DNA of 64,000 nucleotides from an uncultured Eubacteriales bacterium (lineage in GTDB: Bacteria; Bacillota; Clostridia; Oscillospirales; Butyricicoccaceae). The position numbers were made by a program, and so were the translations under genes. The stretch lies in NCBI GenBank assembly GCA_910586105.1, contig CAJUGU010000003.1:1-64000 (forward strand). The letters run 5' to 3'. The notes under the pieces were generated by a model that saw nothing but the letters and a program-made list of their open reading frames with translations, made no database searches and had not been told where the DNA came from. Shown here piece after piece: positions 38,233 through 47,632 of the stretch. The stretch's first letter is position 1. Every line of letters begins with the position of its first letter.

Positions 38233-40362
38233 TCAGTTGAATATTTCGGTTGATTGGAACATCCTCCCGACCCGCTCCCGCAGCTCGGGATAGCTTTCCA
38301 GCCCGGGTTGTTTTACCAAAAGACGTTCGGCCTCCTCCCGCGCCGACTGCATCAGCGCGAGGTCAGCCGTAAGGTCGGCAACATGAAGCGCGGGCAGGCC
38401 GTGCTGCCGCTGCCCGAAAAAGTCGCCGGGGCCGCGCTGGACAAGGTCGGCCCGCGCGATCTCAAATCCGTCGTTGGTATCGCATAGTATTTTGAGCCGT
38501 TCCCGCGCTTTTTCGCCCTTATCCTTGCCGAAAAAGATGCAGTACGATTGCCTGCGGCCGCGCCCGACCCGTCCGCGCAGCTGATGCAGCTGCGACAGGC
38601 CAAAGCGATCCCCGTCTTCAACGACCATCAGGTTTGCATTTGGCACGTTCACGCCGACCTCGATCACAGTCGTCGCAACCAGGATATCGACCTTCCCGGC
38701 GGCAAAGTCGGACATCACGGCGTCCTTTTCCGCTTGCTTCATTTTACCGTGCAGCAGGGCGATCCGGCGGTGCGGCAGCACTTCGCGGAGCGTTTCAATA
38801 TGCTGTTCGGCGCTTTTCAATGGCAATTCGCCTTCCTCGACCAGCGGGCAGACGACGTATACCTGTCCCCCATCCAAAAGCTGCTTTTCGATGAAGCGGT
38901 AGATGCGCGGACGCATTCTTTCGCCGACTGCATAGGTCTCCACTGGCTGACGTCCGGGCGGAAGCTCGTCCAGTACCGACACATCCAGGTCGCCGTACAA
39001 GATCAGCGCAAGCGTCCGCGGGATCGGCGTGGCGGACATCACCAGCGTATGGGGGCGTTTCCCTTTTTGGCGGAGCATTGCGCGTTGGCCGACGCCAAAT
39101 CGATGCTGTTCATCAGCAATGACTGCTCCCAAACGGCAAAATTCCACATCCTTTTGGATCAGTGCATGGGTGCCGATCACGATCGGCGTCTCCCCTGCGG
39201 CGATGGCGGCATGCTTTGACCGCTTTTCCGCCGCCCCCATGGAGCCGGTCAGCAGGACGCAGGAAAAACCCAGCGCGGCGAACAACGGCCTAAGCGACTG
39301 CTCATGCTGTGCGGCGAGTATTTCCGTCGGAGCCATTAGCGCGGCCTGCCAGCCGTTTTGCGCCGCAAGGACGCACAATGCCGCCGCGATCGCCGTCTTC
39401 CCGGAACCCACGTCCCCCTGCACCAGCCGGTTCATTGGACGGCCTCCAACGCAGTCCGCCGCAATCTCCTGTATCGCGCGCCGCTGCGCCCCGGTCGGCG
39501 GGAACGGGAGCGCCTCCCAAAACGCCGTCAAATCGGTGTTTGCAAACACCAGCCCGGACTCGTCGCGCCGGTTTTCCTTCATACGCTGAAGCCCGCAGCA
39601 CAGCAGGAACAATTCTTCAAAAACCATCCGGCGGCGGGCGGCGGCGACCTCCTCCATCGTTTTCGGGCGGTGGATCGCAACCAGCGCCTCCTGCAGCGCG
39701 GGGAGCCGATACTCCGCAAGCAGATACCCCGGCAGGAACTCCGGGTACTCCCCGGCGACCGCATGCAGCGCCGCGTCGGTCACCCGCATCAGGTCGCGCT
39801 GGGTCAAGCCCGCCGTCAACGGATAGATCGGCACGATGCTGCCGCCCTCGCCCGGGGCTTTTTTCTCGTAAGCAGGCGAAACCAGCTGCCGCGCGCGGCC
39901 CTGCCCCTGCACGACGCCGCAAAATAAATATTCCTCGCCTTCGCGGAGCTGCGCCGCATAATACCGGTTGTTAAAGTAGGTCACTCCAATGGCTCCGGTT
40001 TCATCAAAGATCGTGAACTTAGTCAGCTCCATACCCTTGCGGATGCGGTGCAGGACGGGCGTCGTCCCGACCACCGCACGGACGCAGGCGCGCTCCCCCT
40101 CCCGCAGCCCGGCGACCGGGACGATATGCGTGCGGTCTTCATAGCTGCGCGGGTACAGCTCGAGCGCATCTCGGAGGACGCGCAGGCCAAGCCGCTCCAG
40201 CAGCGCCTCTTTCTTGGGACCGATGCCGTCGATTGATGACAGGCTGTCATATAGCGCAGGCGCCCGGCCACGCGCTTGCGGCAGGCTTTTCGATGTTCGC
40301 GCCGCGCGTCCCGAAGGACGTTTCCGCGGGAGCGCGTCGCCTGTCGATCCGTTTCTTTCCAT
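38233..40362 (-). CDS. recG: ATP-dependent DNA helicase RecG
   Basis: Branch-migration helicase that remodels stalled forks. N-terminal wedge/OB domain (SSIDGIGPKKEALLERLGL), Walker A GDVGSGKT, the Walker B box as DEQHRFGVGQR, and MSATPIPRTLAL, with the second RecA domain ending in LRGRVGRGRRQSYC. ATG 40362 is chosen because GGAGGG is 9 bases upstream; an upstream in-frame extension is Arg-rich and unlikely. From there 709 residues, the normal size, with a 35-residue basic N-terminal tail. Confidence 0.93.
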   Translation of the reverse strand: MERNGSTGDALPRKRPSGRAARTSKSLPQARGRAPALYDSLSSIDGIGPKKEALLERLGLRVLRDALELYPRSYEDRTHIVPVAGLREGERACVRAVVGTTPVLHRIRKGMELTKFTIFDETGAIGVTYFNNRYYAAQLREGEEYLFCGVVQGQGRARQLVSPAYEKKAPGEGGSIVPIYPLTAGLTQRDLMRVTDAALHAVAGEYPEFLPGYLLAEYRLPALQEALVAIHRPKTMEEVAAARRRMVFEELFLLCCGLQRMKENRRDESGLVFANTDLTAFWEALPFPPTGAQRRAIQEIAADCVGGRPMNRLVQGDVGSGKTAIAAALCVLAAQNGWQAALMAPTEILAAQHEQSLRPLFAALGFSCVLLTGSMGAAEKRSKHAAIAAGETPIVIGTHALIQKDVEFCRLGAVIADEQHRFGVGQRAMLRQKGKRPHTLVMSATPIPRTLALILYGDLDVSVLDELPPGRQPVETYAVGERMRPRIYRFIEKQLLDGGQVYVVCPLVEEGELPLKSAEQHIETLREVLPHRRIALLHGKMKQAEKDAVMSDFAAGKVDILVATTVIEVGVNVPNANLMVVEDGDRFGLSQLHQLRGRVGRGRRQSYCIFFGKDKGEKARERLKILCDTNDGFEIARADLVQRGPGDFFGQRQHGLPALHVADLTADLALMQSAREEAERLLVKQPGLESYPELRERVGRMFQSTEIFN

Positions 40363-40567
40363 TTCCACCAGCCCTCCTGCCGGAGCAGCGCGCCGCCGCC
40401 TACCGCAATTTCGATCCATGACTGGAAACGCCGCTTTTCGACGGCGCCGCCGCGCCGACCTGTAAACCGGCGCAGTCATGGACATTTTGGGCCATTTTAC
40501 CGCATAGCAGACGGGAAACGAACCATTTCCGCCGCGTTTTGCGCCGCTGTGCGATTCCTATCATAAG

Positions 40568-40599
40568 TGGTATAAAAGCCGTTCGCGGCTATTATACCA
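40568..40599. repeat. Palindrome H1 of a covarying repeat pair
   Basis: TGGTATAA and AGCCG on the left pair with CGGCT and TTATACCA on the right, loop TTCG. The flank TCATAAG (40561-40567) is shared with H2. The -10 box of the recG promoter lies inside its right arm. Confidence 0.8.
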
Positions 40600-40620
40600 T
40601 AGCGGCAGGCCGAAAACCAA
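40591..40620 (-). promoter_or_regulatory. Putative recG promoter
   Basis: Minus strand TTGGTT, 18-base spacer, extended -10 TGGTATAAT. Confidence 0.5.
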
Positions 40621-40627
40621 CCCCTTT

Positions 40628-40657
40628 TTACAACATTCTTTGCCGATATGGTATAAT
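40628..40657 (+). promoter_or_regulatory. Upstream plus-strand promoter (P1) for the asp23-like gene
   Basis: TTACAA, 18-base spacer and extended -10 TGGTATAAT at 40649-40657. A transcript from here would begin just before palindrome H2. Confidence 0.5.
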
Positions 40658-40669
40658 GATTTCATAAGC

Positions 40670-40698
40670 GGTAAAATAGCGTTTACAGCTATTTTACC
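40670..40698. repeat. Palindrome H2 of a covarying repeat pair
   Basis: GGTAAAATAGC and GCTATTTTACC, 11 bp perfect, loop GTTTACA, preceded by TCATAAG. Compared with H1 the stem bases change in pairs (TAT/ATA to TAA/TTA), so pairing is preserved. Confidence 0.8.
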
Positions 40699-40762
40699 AC
40701 AGCCTGCCACAATTTTGCAAATATTCGTTTTAACATTTCGTGATTATTTTTGAAAGTTTTGC

Positions 40763-40791
40763 TTGTCAGCAACGCAAAAGTATTATAAAAT
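40763..40791 (+). promoter_or_regulatory. Main promoter (P2) of the asp23-like gene
   Basis: TTGTCA, 17-base spacer, TAAAAT, about 60 bases before the start codon. Confidence 0.7.
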
Positions 40792-40850
40792 AGATTTAAG
40801 CACAGACTGAATACAGGCTGCGGTTCCGCAGCATCTGAGGAGGGTTATTC

Positions 40851-41201
40851 ATGACTATCAAGACCGATCTTGGATATATTGAAATCACCAATGAAGTGAT
40901 CGCGGGGATCGCGGGCTATGCTGCTTCCTCCTGCTTTGGCGTAAAGGGCATGACGATCCGTTCGGTATCGGACGGGCTCGCGCACCTGCTGCGCCGGGAA
41001 TCCCTGAGCCGGGGCGTCCGCATCGCTGAGGATGCCGAAGGCGGCATCAATATCGACTTGCATATCGCAGTCGAGCACGGGATCAATATTGCGTCGGTAT
41101 GCCATTCGATCATCAACGAGGTGCGCTACCATGTGGAACGCCTGACCAGCATCGACGTGCATAATATCGATATTTATGTCGAAAGCATCAAGGCCGACTA
41201 A
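40851..41201 (+). CDS. Asp23/Gls24 family envelope stress protein
   Basis: 116 residues of the Asp23 (YloU-like) family: GYIEITNEVIAGIAGYAASSC at the start, FGVKGM, and a beta-rich middle INIDLHIAVEHG ending in VHNIDIYVESI. Small soluble protein thought to sit at the membrane in Firmicutes. RBS GAGGAGGG. Its pairing with the downstream fatty-acid-kinase-like gene is conserved (yloU-yloV in Bacillus). Confidence 0.93.
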   Translation: MTIKTDLGYIEITNEVIAGIAGYAASSCFGVKGMTIRSVSDGLAHLLRRESLSRGVRIAEDAEGGINIDLHIAVEHGINIASVCHSIINEVRYHVERLTSIDVHNIDIYVESIKAD

Positions 41202-41225
41202 GGTTTTCAGAGGAGATATAATGAT

Positions 41226-42863
41226 ATGAGTATGATCACTGGCCCATTGTTTCAGGCGATGGTCGTAGAAGCCGCCCTCGCCATCGCGGAAAAGAAGGAA
41301 CAGGCAAACGAGCTGAACGTGTTCCCCGTCCCGGACGGCGACACCGGTACGAATATGTCGCTGACGATGGCGTCCGCAATGGAGGAAATGGGCCGTCTGC
41401 ATGAGCCCACGCTCGCACAGGCCGCCGATAAGACCGCTTCCGCCCTGCTGCGCGGCGCGCGCGGCAACTCCGGCGTTATCCTGTCGCTGCTGTTCCGTGG
41501 TATGGCAAAAAAGCTGCGAGAAAAAACGGAAGCGGGCGGACGCGATTTGGCTGTCGCCCTGCGCGAAGGCGTCGATACCGCCTATAAAGCGGTCATGAAG
41601 CCCGCCGAGGGCACGATCCTGACGGTCTCCCGCGTCTCCGCGCAATATGCGCTCGAACTTTGCCAGGCCGATCCCAGCCTGACGGTAGAAGATATCTTCC
41701 GCGCGGTGCTCGAACGCGGTGAAACGGCTCTTGCCGAGACCACCAGCCAGAACCCCGTGCTTGCCAAGGCGGGCGTTGTCGACGCGGGCGGCTTCGGCTT
41801 CCTGACGATCCTTTCCGGCATGTACGACGCTTTTCGCGGAATCCATCGCGAACGCGTTGCGATAGAACCGACTCACGCCGCGGCCGATTTCAGTGCGATT
41901 AAAGATGAGGACATCACCTTTACTTACTGCACTGAGTTTATCGCCGAGCGCCGTGACAAATCGCGCAACGTCAACCGGATGCGTTCCATCCTGAACAGCA
42001 TCGGCGACTCCCTTGTCGTAGTCGAAGACGACGACATTGTCAAGGTACACGTCCACACCGACCAGCCTAACCGCGCGCTCGAGGAAGCGCTCAAGTTCGG
42101 CCCCCTGCTGACGGTAAAGATCGAAAACATGCGCGAACAGCACACCGCTAAGATCGTCGAGGGCACTGCCGACGCGCCGCGTGAGCATGTGATCGCCGAA
42201 CCGCAAAAGAAATTTGGCTTTGTTGCCGTCGCCGCCGGTGACGGTTTGGAAAACGTGTTCACCGACCTTGGCGTTGACCAGCTGGTGCGCGGCGGGCAGA
42301 CGATGAACCCTTCGACCGATGATCTGCTGTATGCGATCGACGCCGTTCCGGCTGAAGTCGTATTTGTCCTGCCAAACAACAAAAATATCATTATGGCGGC
42401 GGAGCAGGCGGCTCCCCTTTCCGCAAAGGAAGTCGTCGTACTGCCGACCAAAAACATCCCGCAGGGCATGACCGCTATGCTTTCCTTTGATCCGGACGGC
42501 GAGACCGAAACCAACCGCGGCGCTATGCTGGAAGCGATCGCCGGCGTTCGCGCCGGTCAGGTAACTTATGCCGCGCGGAACTCCGATTTTGACGGCAAAA
42601 AGATCAAGGAAGGCGAATATCTTGCGCTCTGCGAAGGCCGTCTCACCGCGAACAGCAAACGCCAGTCTGACGTGCTGAAAAAGCTCGCGCGGGAAATGGT
42701 CAAGGACGACAGCGCGTTCGCGACCATCATTTTTGGCGAAGGCGTCACCGAGGAGGAGGCCGCAAAGGTCGAGGATCTGTTCCGCAAGGAAAACCGTGAT
42801 CTTGAAATCACCGTGATCGACGGCGGTCAGCCGGTCTATTATTACCTGATCTCGGTCGAATAA
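41226..42863 (+). CDS. fakA: DAK2-domain protein, fatty acid kinase FakA-like
   Basis: 545 residues. The N-terminal DhaL/DAK2 domain has NVFPVPDGDTGTNMS (residues 31-45; metal-binding Asp37 and Asp39) and ALLRGARGNSGVILS; the C-terminal two thirds match the FakA-type DegV-like region. FakA phosphorylates fatty acids held by a FakB (DegV) partner for membrane lipid synthesis; no fakB lies nearby. ATG after GAGGAG. The stop is immediately followed by a very long hairpin. Confidence 0.9.
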   Translation: MSMITGPLFQAMVVEAALAIAEKKEQANELNVFPVPDGDTGTNMSLTMASAMEEMGRLHEPTLAQAADKTASALLRGARGNSGVILSLLFRGMAKKLREKTEAGGRDLAVALREGVDTAYKAVMKPAEGTILTVSRVSAQYALELCQADPSLTVEDIFRAVLERGETALAETTSQNPVLAKAGVVDAGGFGFLTILSGMYDAFRGIHRERVAIEPTHAAADFSAIKDEDITFTYCTEFIAERRDKSRNVNRMRSILNSIGDSLVVVEDDDIVKVHVHTDQPNRALEEALKFGPLLTVKIENMREQHTAKIVEGTADAPREHVIAEPQKKFGFVAVAAGDGLENVFTDLGVDQLVRGGQTMNPSTDDLLYAIDAVPAEVVFVLPNNKNIIMAAEQAAPLSAKEVVVLPTKNIPQGMTAMLSFDPDGETETNRGAMLEAIAGVRAGQVTYAARNSDFDGKKIKEGEYLALCEGRLTANSKRQSDVLKKLAREMVKDDSAFATIIFGEGVTEEEAAKVEDLFRKENRDLEITVIDGGQPVYYYLISVE

Positions 42864-42864
42864 C

Positions 42865-43004
42865 GCCTCTAGTGCTCCATCCGGTCAGGAATTGGATTTG
42901 GACTTGGAGCGGGGTTTTCGCAGGGCAAGGACAATAACGCAGCCATGCGGAAATCCCGCCCAAGGACGGGTTCGATTTCTGGCTGGATGAAGCACTAGGC
43001 AGGC
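42865..43004 (+). other. 140-nt G.U-rich long hairpin, candidate structured RNA or palindromic element
   Basis: Starting one base after the fakA-like stop, 42869-42900 pairs with 42967-42998 over 32 bp (24 Watson-Crick, 7 G.U on the plus strand, one C.A). GCGGGGTTTTCGCA (42909-42922) pairs with TGCGGAAATCCCGC (42946-42959), with two more G.U pairs. TTGG/CCAA links the two helices. GCCT/AGGC extends the base. No reading frame or T run is associated. Confidence 0.7.
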
Positions 43005-43091
43005 GCTAAGGCTCCCCCCAATTCGGCCACCTGACAAGAAAAAACAGAGCACAGGGGCGGCAGGAGCCGCCCCTTCGTATGGAGAAATCGT

Positions 43092-43748
43092 ATGTCCGTT
43101 TTTGATATTTTTGCAAAGCTGGAACAGGAAAAGTCGCAAAAGGAAGCCGCCGCTGCGGCGAACCCGATCGAATGGCTGGTCGTAGGGCTCGGCAACCCCG
43201 GCCCCAAGTATGAAAACACCCGCCACAACTCCGGCTTTCGCGCGCTCGATTCCTACTGCCGCCACTCCGGCCAACGGATCGACCGCCTGAAGTTCAAAGC
43301 GCTGACCGGCGAAGGCCAATTTGGCGGCAAGCGCGTGCTGTTCCTGAAGCCGCAAACATTTATGAACCTTTCCGGCGAAGCGGTGCGCGAAGCCGCGCAG
43401 TTTTACAAGATCCCCCCAGAGCGGATCGTCGTGCTGTTCGACGATATCTCGTTAGAGGTCGGACGGCTCCGCGTCCGGGCAAAAGGTTCCGCTGGCGGGC
43501 AAAATGGTGTGAAAAATATTATCTATCAGCTGCAATCGGATCAGTTCCCGCGCGTAAAGATTGGGATCGGCGCAAAGCCGCATCCGGATTACGACCTTGC
43601 CGATTGGGTCCTGTCCAAATTTCAGGGCGACGATCTGCAAAAGATCGACAGCGCCGCGGAACGCGCATGGCAGGCGGCTGAAGAGATCGTGAAAAACGGC
43701 GCCGTTGCCGCCGCGCAAAAATTCAACGGCTCCAAAGACGCTACCTGA
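43092..43748 (+). CDS. pth: Peptidyl-tRNA hydrolase
   Basis: Releases peptides from prematurely dropped peptidyl-tRNA. Catalytic His45 is in NTRHNSG, with Asn35 (GLGNPG), Asn92 (FMNLSG) and Asp118 (FDDISLEVG). 218 residues, longer than usual because of a 27-residue N-terminal extension. The usual GGHNG is GGQNG (Gln137). A GC hairpin at 43055-43076 lies just before the weak GGAG ribosome site. Confidence 0.93.
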   Translation: MSVFDIFAKLEQEKSQKEAAAAANPIEWLVVGLGNPGPKYENTRHNSGFRALDSYCRHSGQRIDRLKFKALTGEGQFGGKRVLFLKPQTFMNLSGEAVREAAQFYKIPPERIVVLFDDISLEVGRLRVRAKGSAGGQNGVKNIIYQLQSDQFPRVKIGIGAKPHPDYDLADWVLSKFQGDDLQKIDSAAERAWQAAEEIVKNGAVAAAQKFNGSKDAT

Positions 43749-43821
43749 CCGCCATTCCCGGCAGGCTGTTCCTCTTTTCTGTGAAACGTTTGCCAGAGGA
43801 CGGCTCACGCCCAAACAATTT

Positions 43822-43864
43822 AAAAGGGCAAAGCAGGCCCGCAGCGGTTTGCCTTGCCCTTTTT
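43822..43864 (+). terminator. pth terminator
   Basis: AAAAGGGCAAAGCA pairs with TGCCTTGCCCTTTT (one mismatch), then T's. Confidence 0.8.
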
Positions 43865-43947
43865 CGCCCCTCTGCAAAGGTATTTCCGCTGTAACGTTGG
43901 TAAAGCGCAGAAAATCAAACGCTCCGCTTCTCCGTTTTGATAAATGA

Positions 43948-43982
43948 GCGCCCGCTGAAAAGCATTGTTTCTCAGCGGGCGC
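43948..43982 (-). terminator. clpX-side terminator
   Basis: GCGCCCGCTGA/TCAGCGGGCGC, an 11-bp perfect stem with a 13-base loop. The minus-strand T run is broken (CATTTATC). Confidence 0.6.
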
Positions 43983-44089
43983 CAGTTTCCTTTGGGTAAG
44001 ATCTTGAAACATATGTTTTCCGAATGCAAACCTGCTTTTCACCGCAGTTTTCGGCATCTCCAATCGCTGTCCAATAAAACCAATCTTCG

Positions 44090-45352
44090 CTATGCCGGTT
44101 CGCGGTTCTTCGACCGTCTGCGGACGATCGGTTCCGCGCCGTCTTTAATGACCTCCGGCGTAATAGTCACGCTTAAAATATCCGCATCCGACGGGATATC
44201 GTACATGATCCCGGTCATACGAGTCTCCAGCACGCCGCGCAGTCCGCGCGCGCCGGTCTTACGTTCCAGTGCGATCCGCGCGACCTCCTGAAGCGCCTCC
44301 GGCTCAAAATACAGCTCTACGCCGTCCATCTCGAACATGCGCTGATATTGCTTGACGAGCGCGTTTTTGGGCTCGGTCAAAATGGAGACCAGCGCTTCCT
44401 GATCGAGCGATTCCAATGAAACGAGCGACGGCAGGCGCCCGATCAGTTCCGGGATCAGGCCGTATTTCATCAAATCGTCCGGCTCGACCATCGCAAGCAG
44501 CTCGGACATATCGGCGCTCTGCTTGCTGCGCACCTCCGCGCCGAAGCCGAGGCCCTTTTTTCCCGTCCGGTTCTGGACAATCTTGTCGATCCCATCGAAC
44601 GCGCCGCCGCAGATGAACAGGATGTTGGTGGTATCGATCTGGATGAATTCCTGATGCGGATGTTTGCGGCCACCCTGCGGGGGCACGTTGGCAATGGTAC
44701 CTTCCAACATTTTCAGCAGCGCCTGCTGCACACCTTCGCCGGAAACATCGCGGGTGATCGACGGGTTTTCCGATTTCCGGGCGATCTTGTCGATCTCGTC
44801 GACGTAAATAATACCGCGCTCCGCGAGCTCAATATCAAAATCCGCCGCCTGGATCAAGCGGAGCAGGATATTCTCGACGTCCTCGCCGACATAACCGGCC
44901 TCCGTCAGGGTCGTTGCGTCCGCGATCGCAAAAGGAACCTGTAAGGTCCGGGCCAGCGTCTGCGCAAGCATGGTCTTGCCGCAGCCGGATGGGCCAAGCA
45001 ACAGGATATTGCTCTTTTGCAGCTCAACGTCGTTTTCCATCATGCTGCTGATGCGCTTGTAATGGTTGTAGACCGCTACGCTGAGCACCATCTTTGCCTG
45101 TTCCTGTCCGATCACATATTCATCAAGCGTCTCCTTCAGCTCATGCGGGGTAGGCAGCTGGGAAAAATCGGACAGGACCTCATCTACGGGCGGCTCCTCC
45201 GGCAGGTCGAATTCATCATCCAGGATGCTGGTGCAGATATTGATGCATTCATCACAGATGAAGACGCCCGGGCCGGCGATCAGCTTTTTTACAATGCTCT
45301 GGCTCTTCCCGCAAAATGAGCACTTGAGTTGTTTTTTATCATCATTCGCCAT
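44090..45352 (-). CDS. clpX: ATP-dependent Clp protease ATP-binding subunit ClpX
   Basis: 420-residue AAA+ unfoldase. N-terminal zinc finger Cys11, Cys14, Cys33, Cys36; Walker [18 protein letters not shown]; Walker [12 protein letters not shown]; the IGF-type ClpP loop region is represented by KKGLGFGAE. It feeds ClpP, encoded 85 bases upstream in the same direction. Confidence 0.97.
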   Translation of the reverse strand: MANDDKKQLKCSFCGKSQSIVKKLIAGPGVFICDECINICTSILDDEFDLPEEPPVDEVLSDFSQLPTPHELKETLDEYVIGQEQAKMVLSVAVYNHYKRISSMMENDVELQKSNILLLGPSGCGKTMLAQTLARTLQVPFAIADATTLTEAGYVGEDVENILLRLIQAADFDIELAERGIIYVDEIDKIARKSENPSITRDVSGEGVQQALLKMLEGTIANVPPQGGRKHPHQEFIQIDTTNILFICGGAFDGIDKIVQNRTGKKGLGFGAEVRSKQSADMSELLAMVEPDDLMKYGLIPELIGRLPSLVSLESLDQEALVSILTEPKNALVKQYQRMFEMDGVELYFEPEALQEVARIALERKTGARGLRGVLETRMTGIMYDIPSDADILSVTITPEVIKDGAEPIVRRRSKNREPA

Positions 45353-45437
45353 AAATATTCACCTCCAGCGGTATCCGCCGCTTGCTGAGCGTAGACAAAC
45401 CATCAAGGGCCTGCGCCCTCGATGGCTGTCAAAAAAA

Positions 45438-46019
45438 TCATCTTTTTTGATAGACTGTGTCGATCAGGCCATACGCCTGAGCCTCCTCGGCGGTAAGAAA
45501 ATTGTCCCGTTCTGTGGCAAGCACGATCTCTTCGATCGGCTTCCCGGTATTCTCCGCGAGGATCGCGTTGAGCTTATCCTTGATGCGGACCAAGCGATCG
45601 GTATGGATCTTGATATCCGTGATCTGGCCCTGCGCGCCTGCAAGCGGCTGATGGATCATGATTTCCGAATTCGGCAGCGCGAACCGCTTCCCCTTCGCGC
45701 CGGATGAAAGCAGGAAAGCGCCCATGGATGCAGCCATGCCGACGCAGATCGTGGAAACGTCGCACTTGATATAATTCATGGTGTCGTAAATCGCAAGCCC
45801 CGCCGTGACCGAGCCGCCGGGAGAATTGATATACAGGCTAATATCCTTATCCGGATCCTGCCCTTCCAAAAACAACAGCTGCGCAATGATCAGCGACGCC
45901 GTGGTGTCGTTGACCTCTTCGCCCAGGAACACGATGCGGTCGTTCAACAGCCGCGAATAAATGTCGTAGGAGCGCTCTCCTCGATTGGTCTGCTCAACGA
46001 CCATAGGTACTAAACTCAT
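45438..46019 (-). CDS. clpP: ATP-dependent Clp protease proteolytic subunit
   Basis: 193-residue serine protease; triad Ser98 (GMAASMGA), His123 (MIHQPL), Asp172 (ATERDN). The N-terminal [25 protein letters not shown] is the usual processed leader region. Lies between tig and clpX, the common Firmicutes order. Confidence 0.97.
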   Translation of the reverse strand: MSLVPMVVEQTNRGERSYDIYSRLLNDRIVFLGEEVNDTTASLIIAQLLFLEGQDPDKDISLYINSPGGSVTAGLAIYDTMNYIKCDVSTICVGMAASMGAFLLSSGAKGKRFALPNSEIMIHQPLAGAQGQITDIKIHTDRLVRIKDKLNAILAENTGKPIEEIVLATERDNFLTAEEAQAYGLIDTVYQKR

Positions 46020-46107
46020 TTAAATGAATCTCCTTTCAATGTCTCACATCGGTGAGCATATGTATCGGCGCCTTCATTTATGTATCCCCTGTTAGGGGCT
46101 TCTCGGC

Positions 46108-47463
46108 TTATTCCGCAGCTTCCGAAGTTTCTGAAGTTTCCGAAGCGCCTTCTGCCGGAGCCTCCGTCTTTTTCTTACGCGCGGGCTTCTTCGCCTTTGC
46201 GGTATCCTTGATGATCGAAAGCGCGCGGTTGAGCTTCAAATCGTCCGTGACCGCGTCCACAGTGATCGCCGCGCGGATCTGCTCGTCTTCCATATTAAAG
46301 CGCTCGCCCAGCTTTGCATACTCGGCGTTGACGTCCTCTTCGCTGACCTCGATGTTTTCCAGCTCCATGATCTTACGCAACGCAAGGCGGACCTTCACCT
46401 GACGCTCAGCCTGCGGACGGAACACCTTGCGGAAGGCCGAAAGGTCCATGCCCTGCATCTGGATATACTGCTCGAGCGTAATGCCCTGCATCTGGAGCCG
46501 GTAAGCGAAATCGTTCATGATCGCGTCCGCTTCACTTTCAAACATCGCCTCCGGGATCTCCGCTTCCATCGACTCGATAATCTGGTCGAGCAGCTGCTCC
46601 TCGAATTCGCGTTCCGCAGTCTCGGTCTTGCTTTGCGTCAGGCGTTCGCTGATCTCCTTCTTCAGGTCGTCAATGGTTTCCGCAGTCTCGGAAACGTCCT
46701 TTGCAAACTCATCGTCCATTTCCGGCAGGATGGTCTGCTGCACCTTGTGTACTTTGCATTTGAACACGGCGGGCTTGCCCTTCAGCTCTTCCGCGTGATA
46801 TTCTTCGGGGAAAGTAACCTCAACGTCCTTCTCGTCGCCCGCCTTGCAGCCGATCAACTGTTCCTCAAAGCCTGGAATAAAGGTGTTGGAACCCAGTTCC
46901 AGATCCTGATTTTCGCCCTTGCCGCCATCGAATGCAACGCCGTCGATAAAGCCTTCAAAATCGATCGTGACCGTATCTCCCTTCTTGGCCTTGCGTTCGA
47001 CAGTCTCTACGCGGGACATGCGGCGCGCCATGCGTTCCAGCTCTTCCTTGATCTCCTTGGCGGGAACCGAAACAGACGCCTTTTCAGCGGTCAGGCCCTT
47101 GTACTCGCCCAACGTGACCTCCGGCTCAACCGGGACCTTGGCAATCAAGGTAATGCTCTTATCGGATCCGACGCTGCCGACTTCAACGTCAGCGGAACCG
47201 ACCGGCTTGATACCGGATTCCTGAACAGCCTGGTCCATAGCGTCCGGGTAAACGATATTGAGCGCGTCTTCGAGGAAAATGTCGCCGTACAGCCGTTCGA
47301 TCAGCGCGCGCGGGGCCTTACCCTTGCGGAAGCCGGGAACCTGGATGTTGCGGCCGTTCCGTTTAAACGCCCGATCTTTCGCCTTGTCTAATTCAGCAGC
47401 TGAGATCTCCATCGTCAGCGCGACGACGCTCTTTTCCAGCTTTTCGGTCTTTTTCAATTCCAT
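46108..47463 (-). CDS. tig: Trigger factor
   Basis: Ribosome-bound chaperone and prolyl isomerase. The ribosome-binding signature is VPGFRKGKAPRALIE, then an FKBP-like domain (KKGDTVTIDFEGFIDG) and the helical C-domain. ATG 47463 follows AAGGAG; an upstream start would add 14 residues. 451 residues, ending in a Lys-rich then Ser/Thr/Glu/Ala-rich low-complexity tail (about the last 30 residues). An extended -10 (TGGTAAAAT, minus strand, about 47504-47512) may be its promoter. Confidence 0.95.
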   Translation of the reverse strand: MELKKTEKLEKSVVALTMEISAAELDKAKDRAFKRNGRNIQVPGFRKGKAPRALIERLYGDIFLEDALNIVYPDAMDQAVQESGIKPVGSADVEVGSVGSDKSITLIAKVPVEPEVTLGEYKGLTAEKASVSVPAKEIKEELERMARRMSRVETVERKAKKGDTVTIDFEGFIDGVAFDGGKGENQDLELGSNTFIPGFEEQLIGCKAGDEKDVEVTFPEEYHAEELKGKPAVFKCKVHKVQQTILPEMDDEFAKDVSETAETIDDLKKEISERLTQSKTETAEREFEEQLLDQIIESMEAEIPEAMFESEADAIMNDFAYRLQMQGITLEQYIQMQGMDLSAFRKVFRPQAERQVKVRLALRKIMELENIEVSEEDVNAEYAKLGERFNMEDEQIRAAITVDAVTDDLKLNRALSIIKDTAKAKKPARKKKTEAPAEGASETSETSEAAE

Positions 47464-47632
47464 TATATGTTGACTCCTTACAAATAAATTTTCAATCCAA
47501 TTCATTTTACCAGATTGTTTTTGAAAAAGCTATAGTTTTTTCGCAATTTATTCAACTTCCAGCAAATTTTTTCTGGGACTGTCAAAACAAAACGTTTCAA
47601 ACGTCCCCTGCCAAAGGGCGGATCCCCATGAT

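Larger units (their letters stand above)
40363..40850. other. Divergent control region between recG and the asp23-like gene
   Basis: 488 bases without a gene. It holds a minus-strand recG promoter, two plus-strand promoters and two related palindromes, listed separately. The part from 40365 to 40555 is a GC-rich continuation of the recG frame with no clear signals. Confidence 0.6.
43749..44089. other. Convergent intergenic region between pth and clpX
   Basis: 341 bases with no gene; it contains one terminator for each side (43822-43864 and 43948-43982). Nothing else is visible. Confidence 0.7.

Noticed and set aside
40845..42206. 453-codon minus-strand open frame opposite asp23 and the fakA-like gene
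   Set aside because: Antisense to two well-supported genes, His/Asp/Gln-rich low-quality protein, no start signals.
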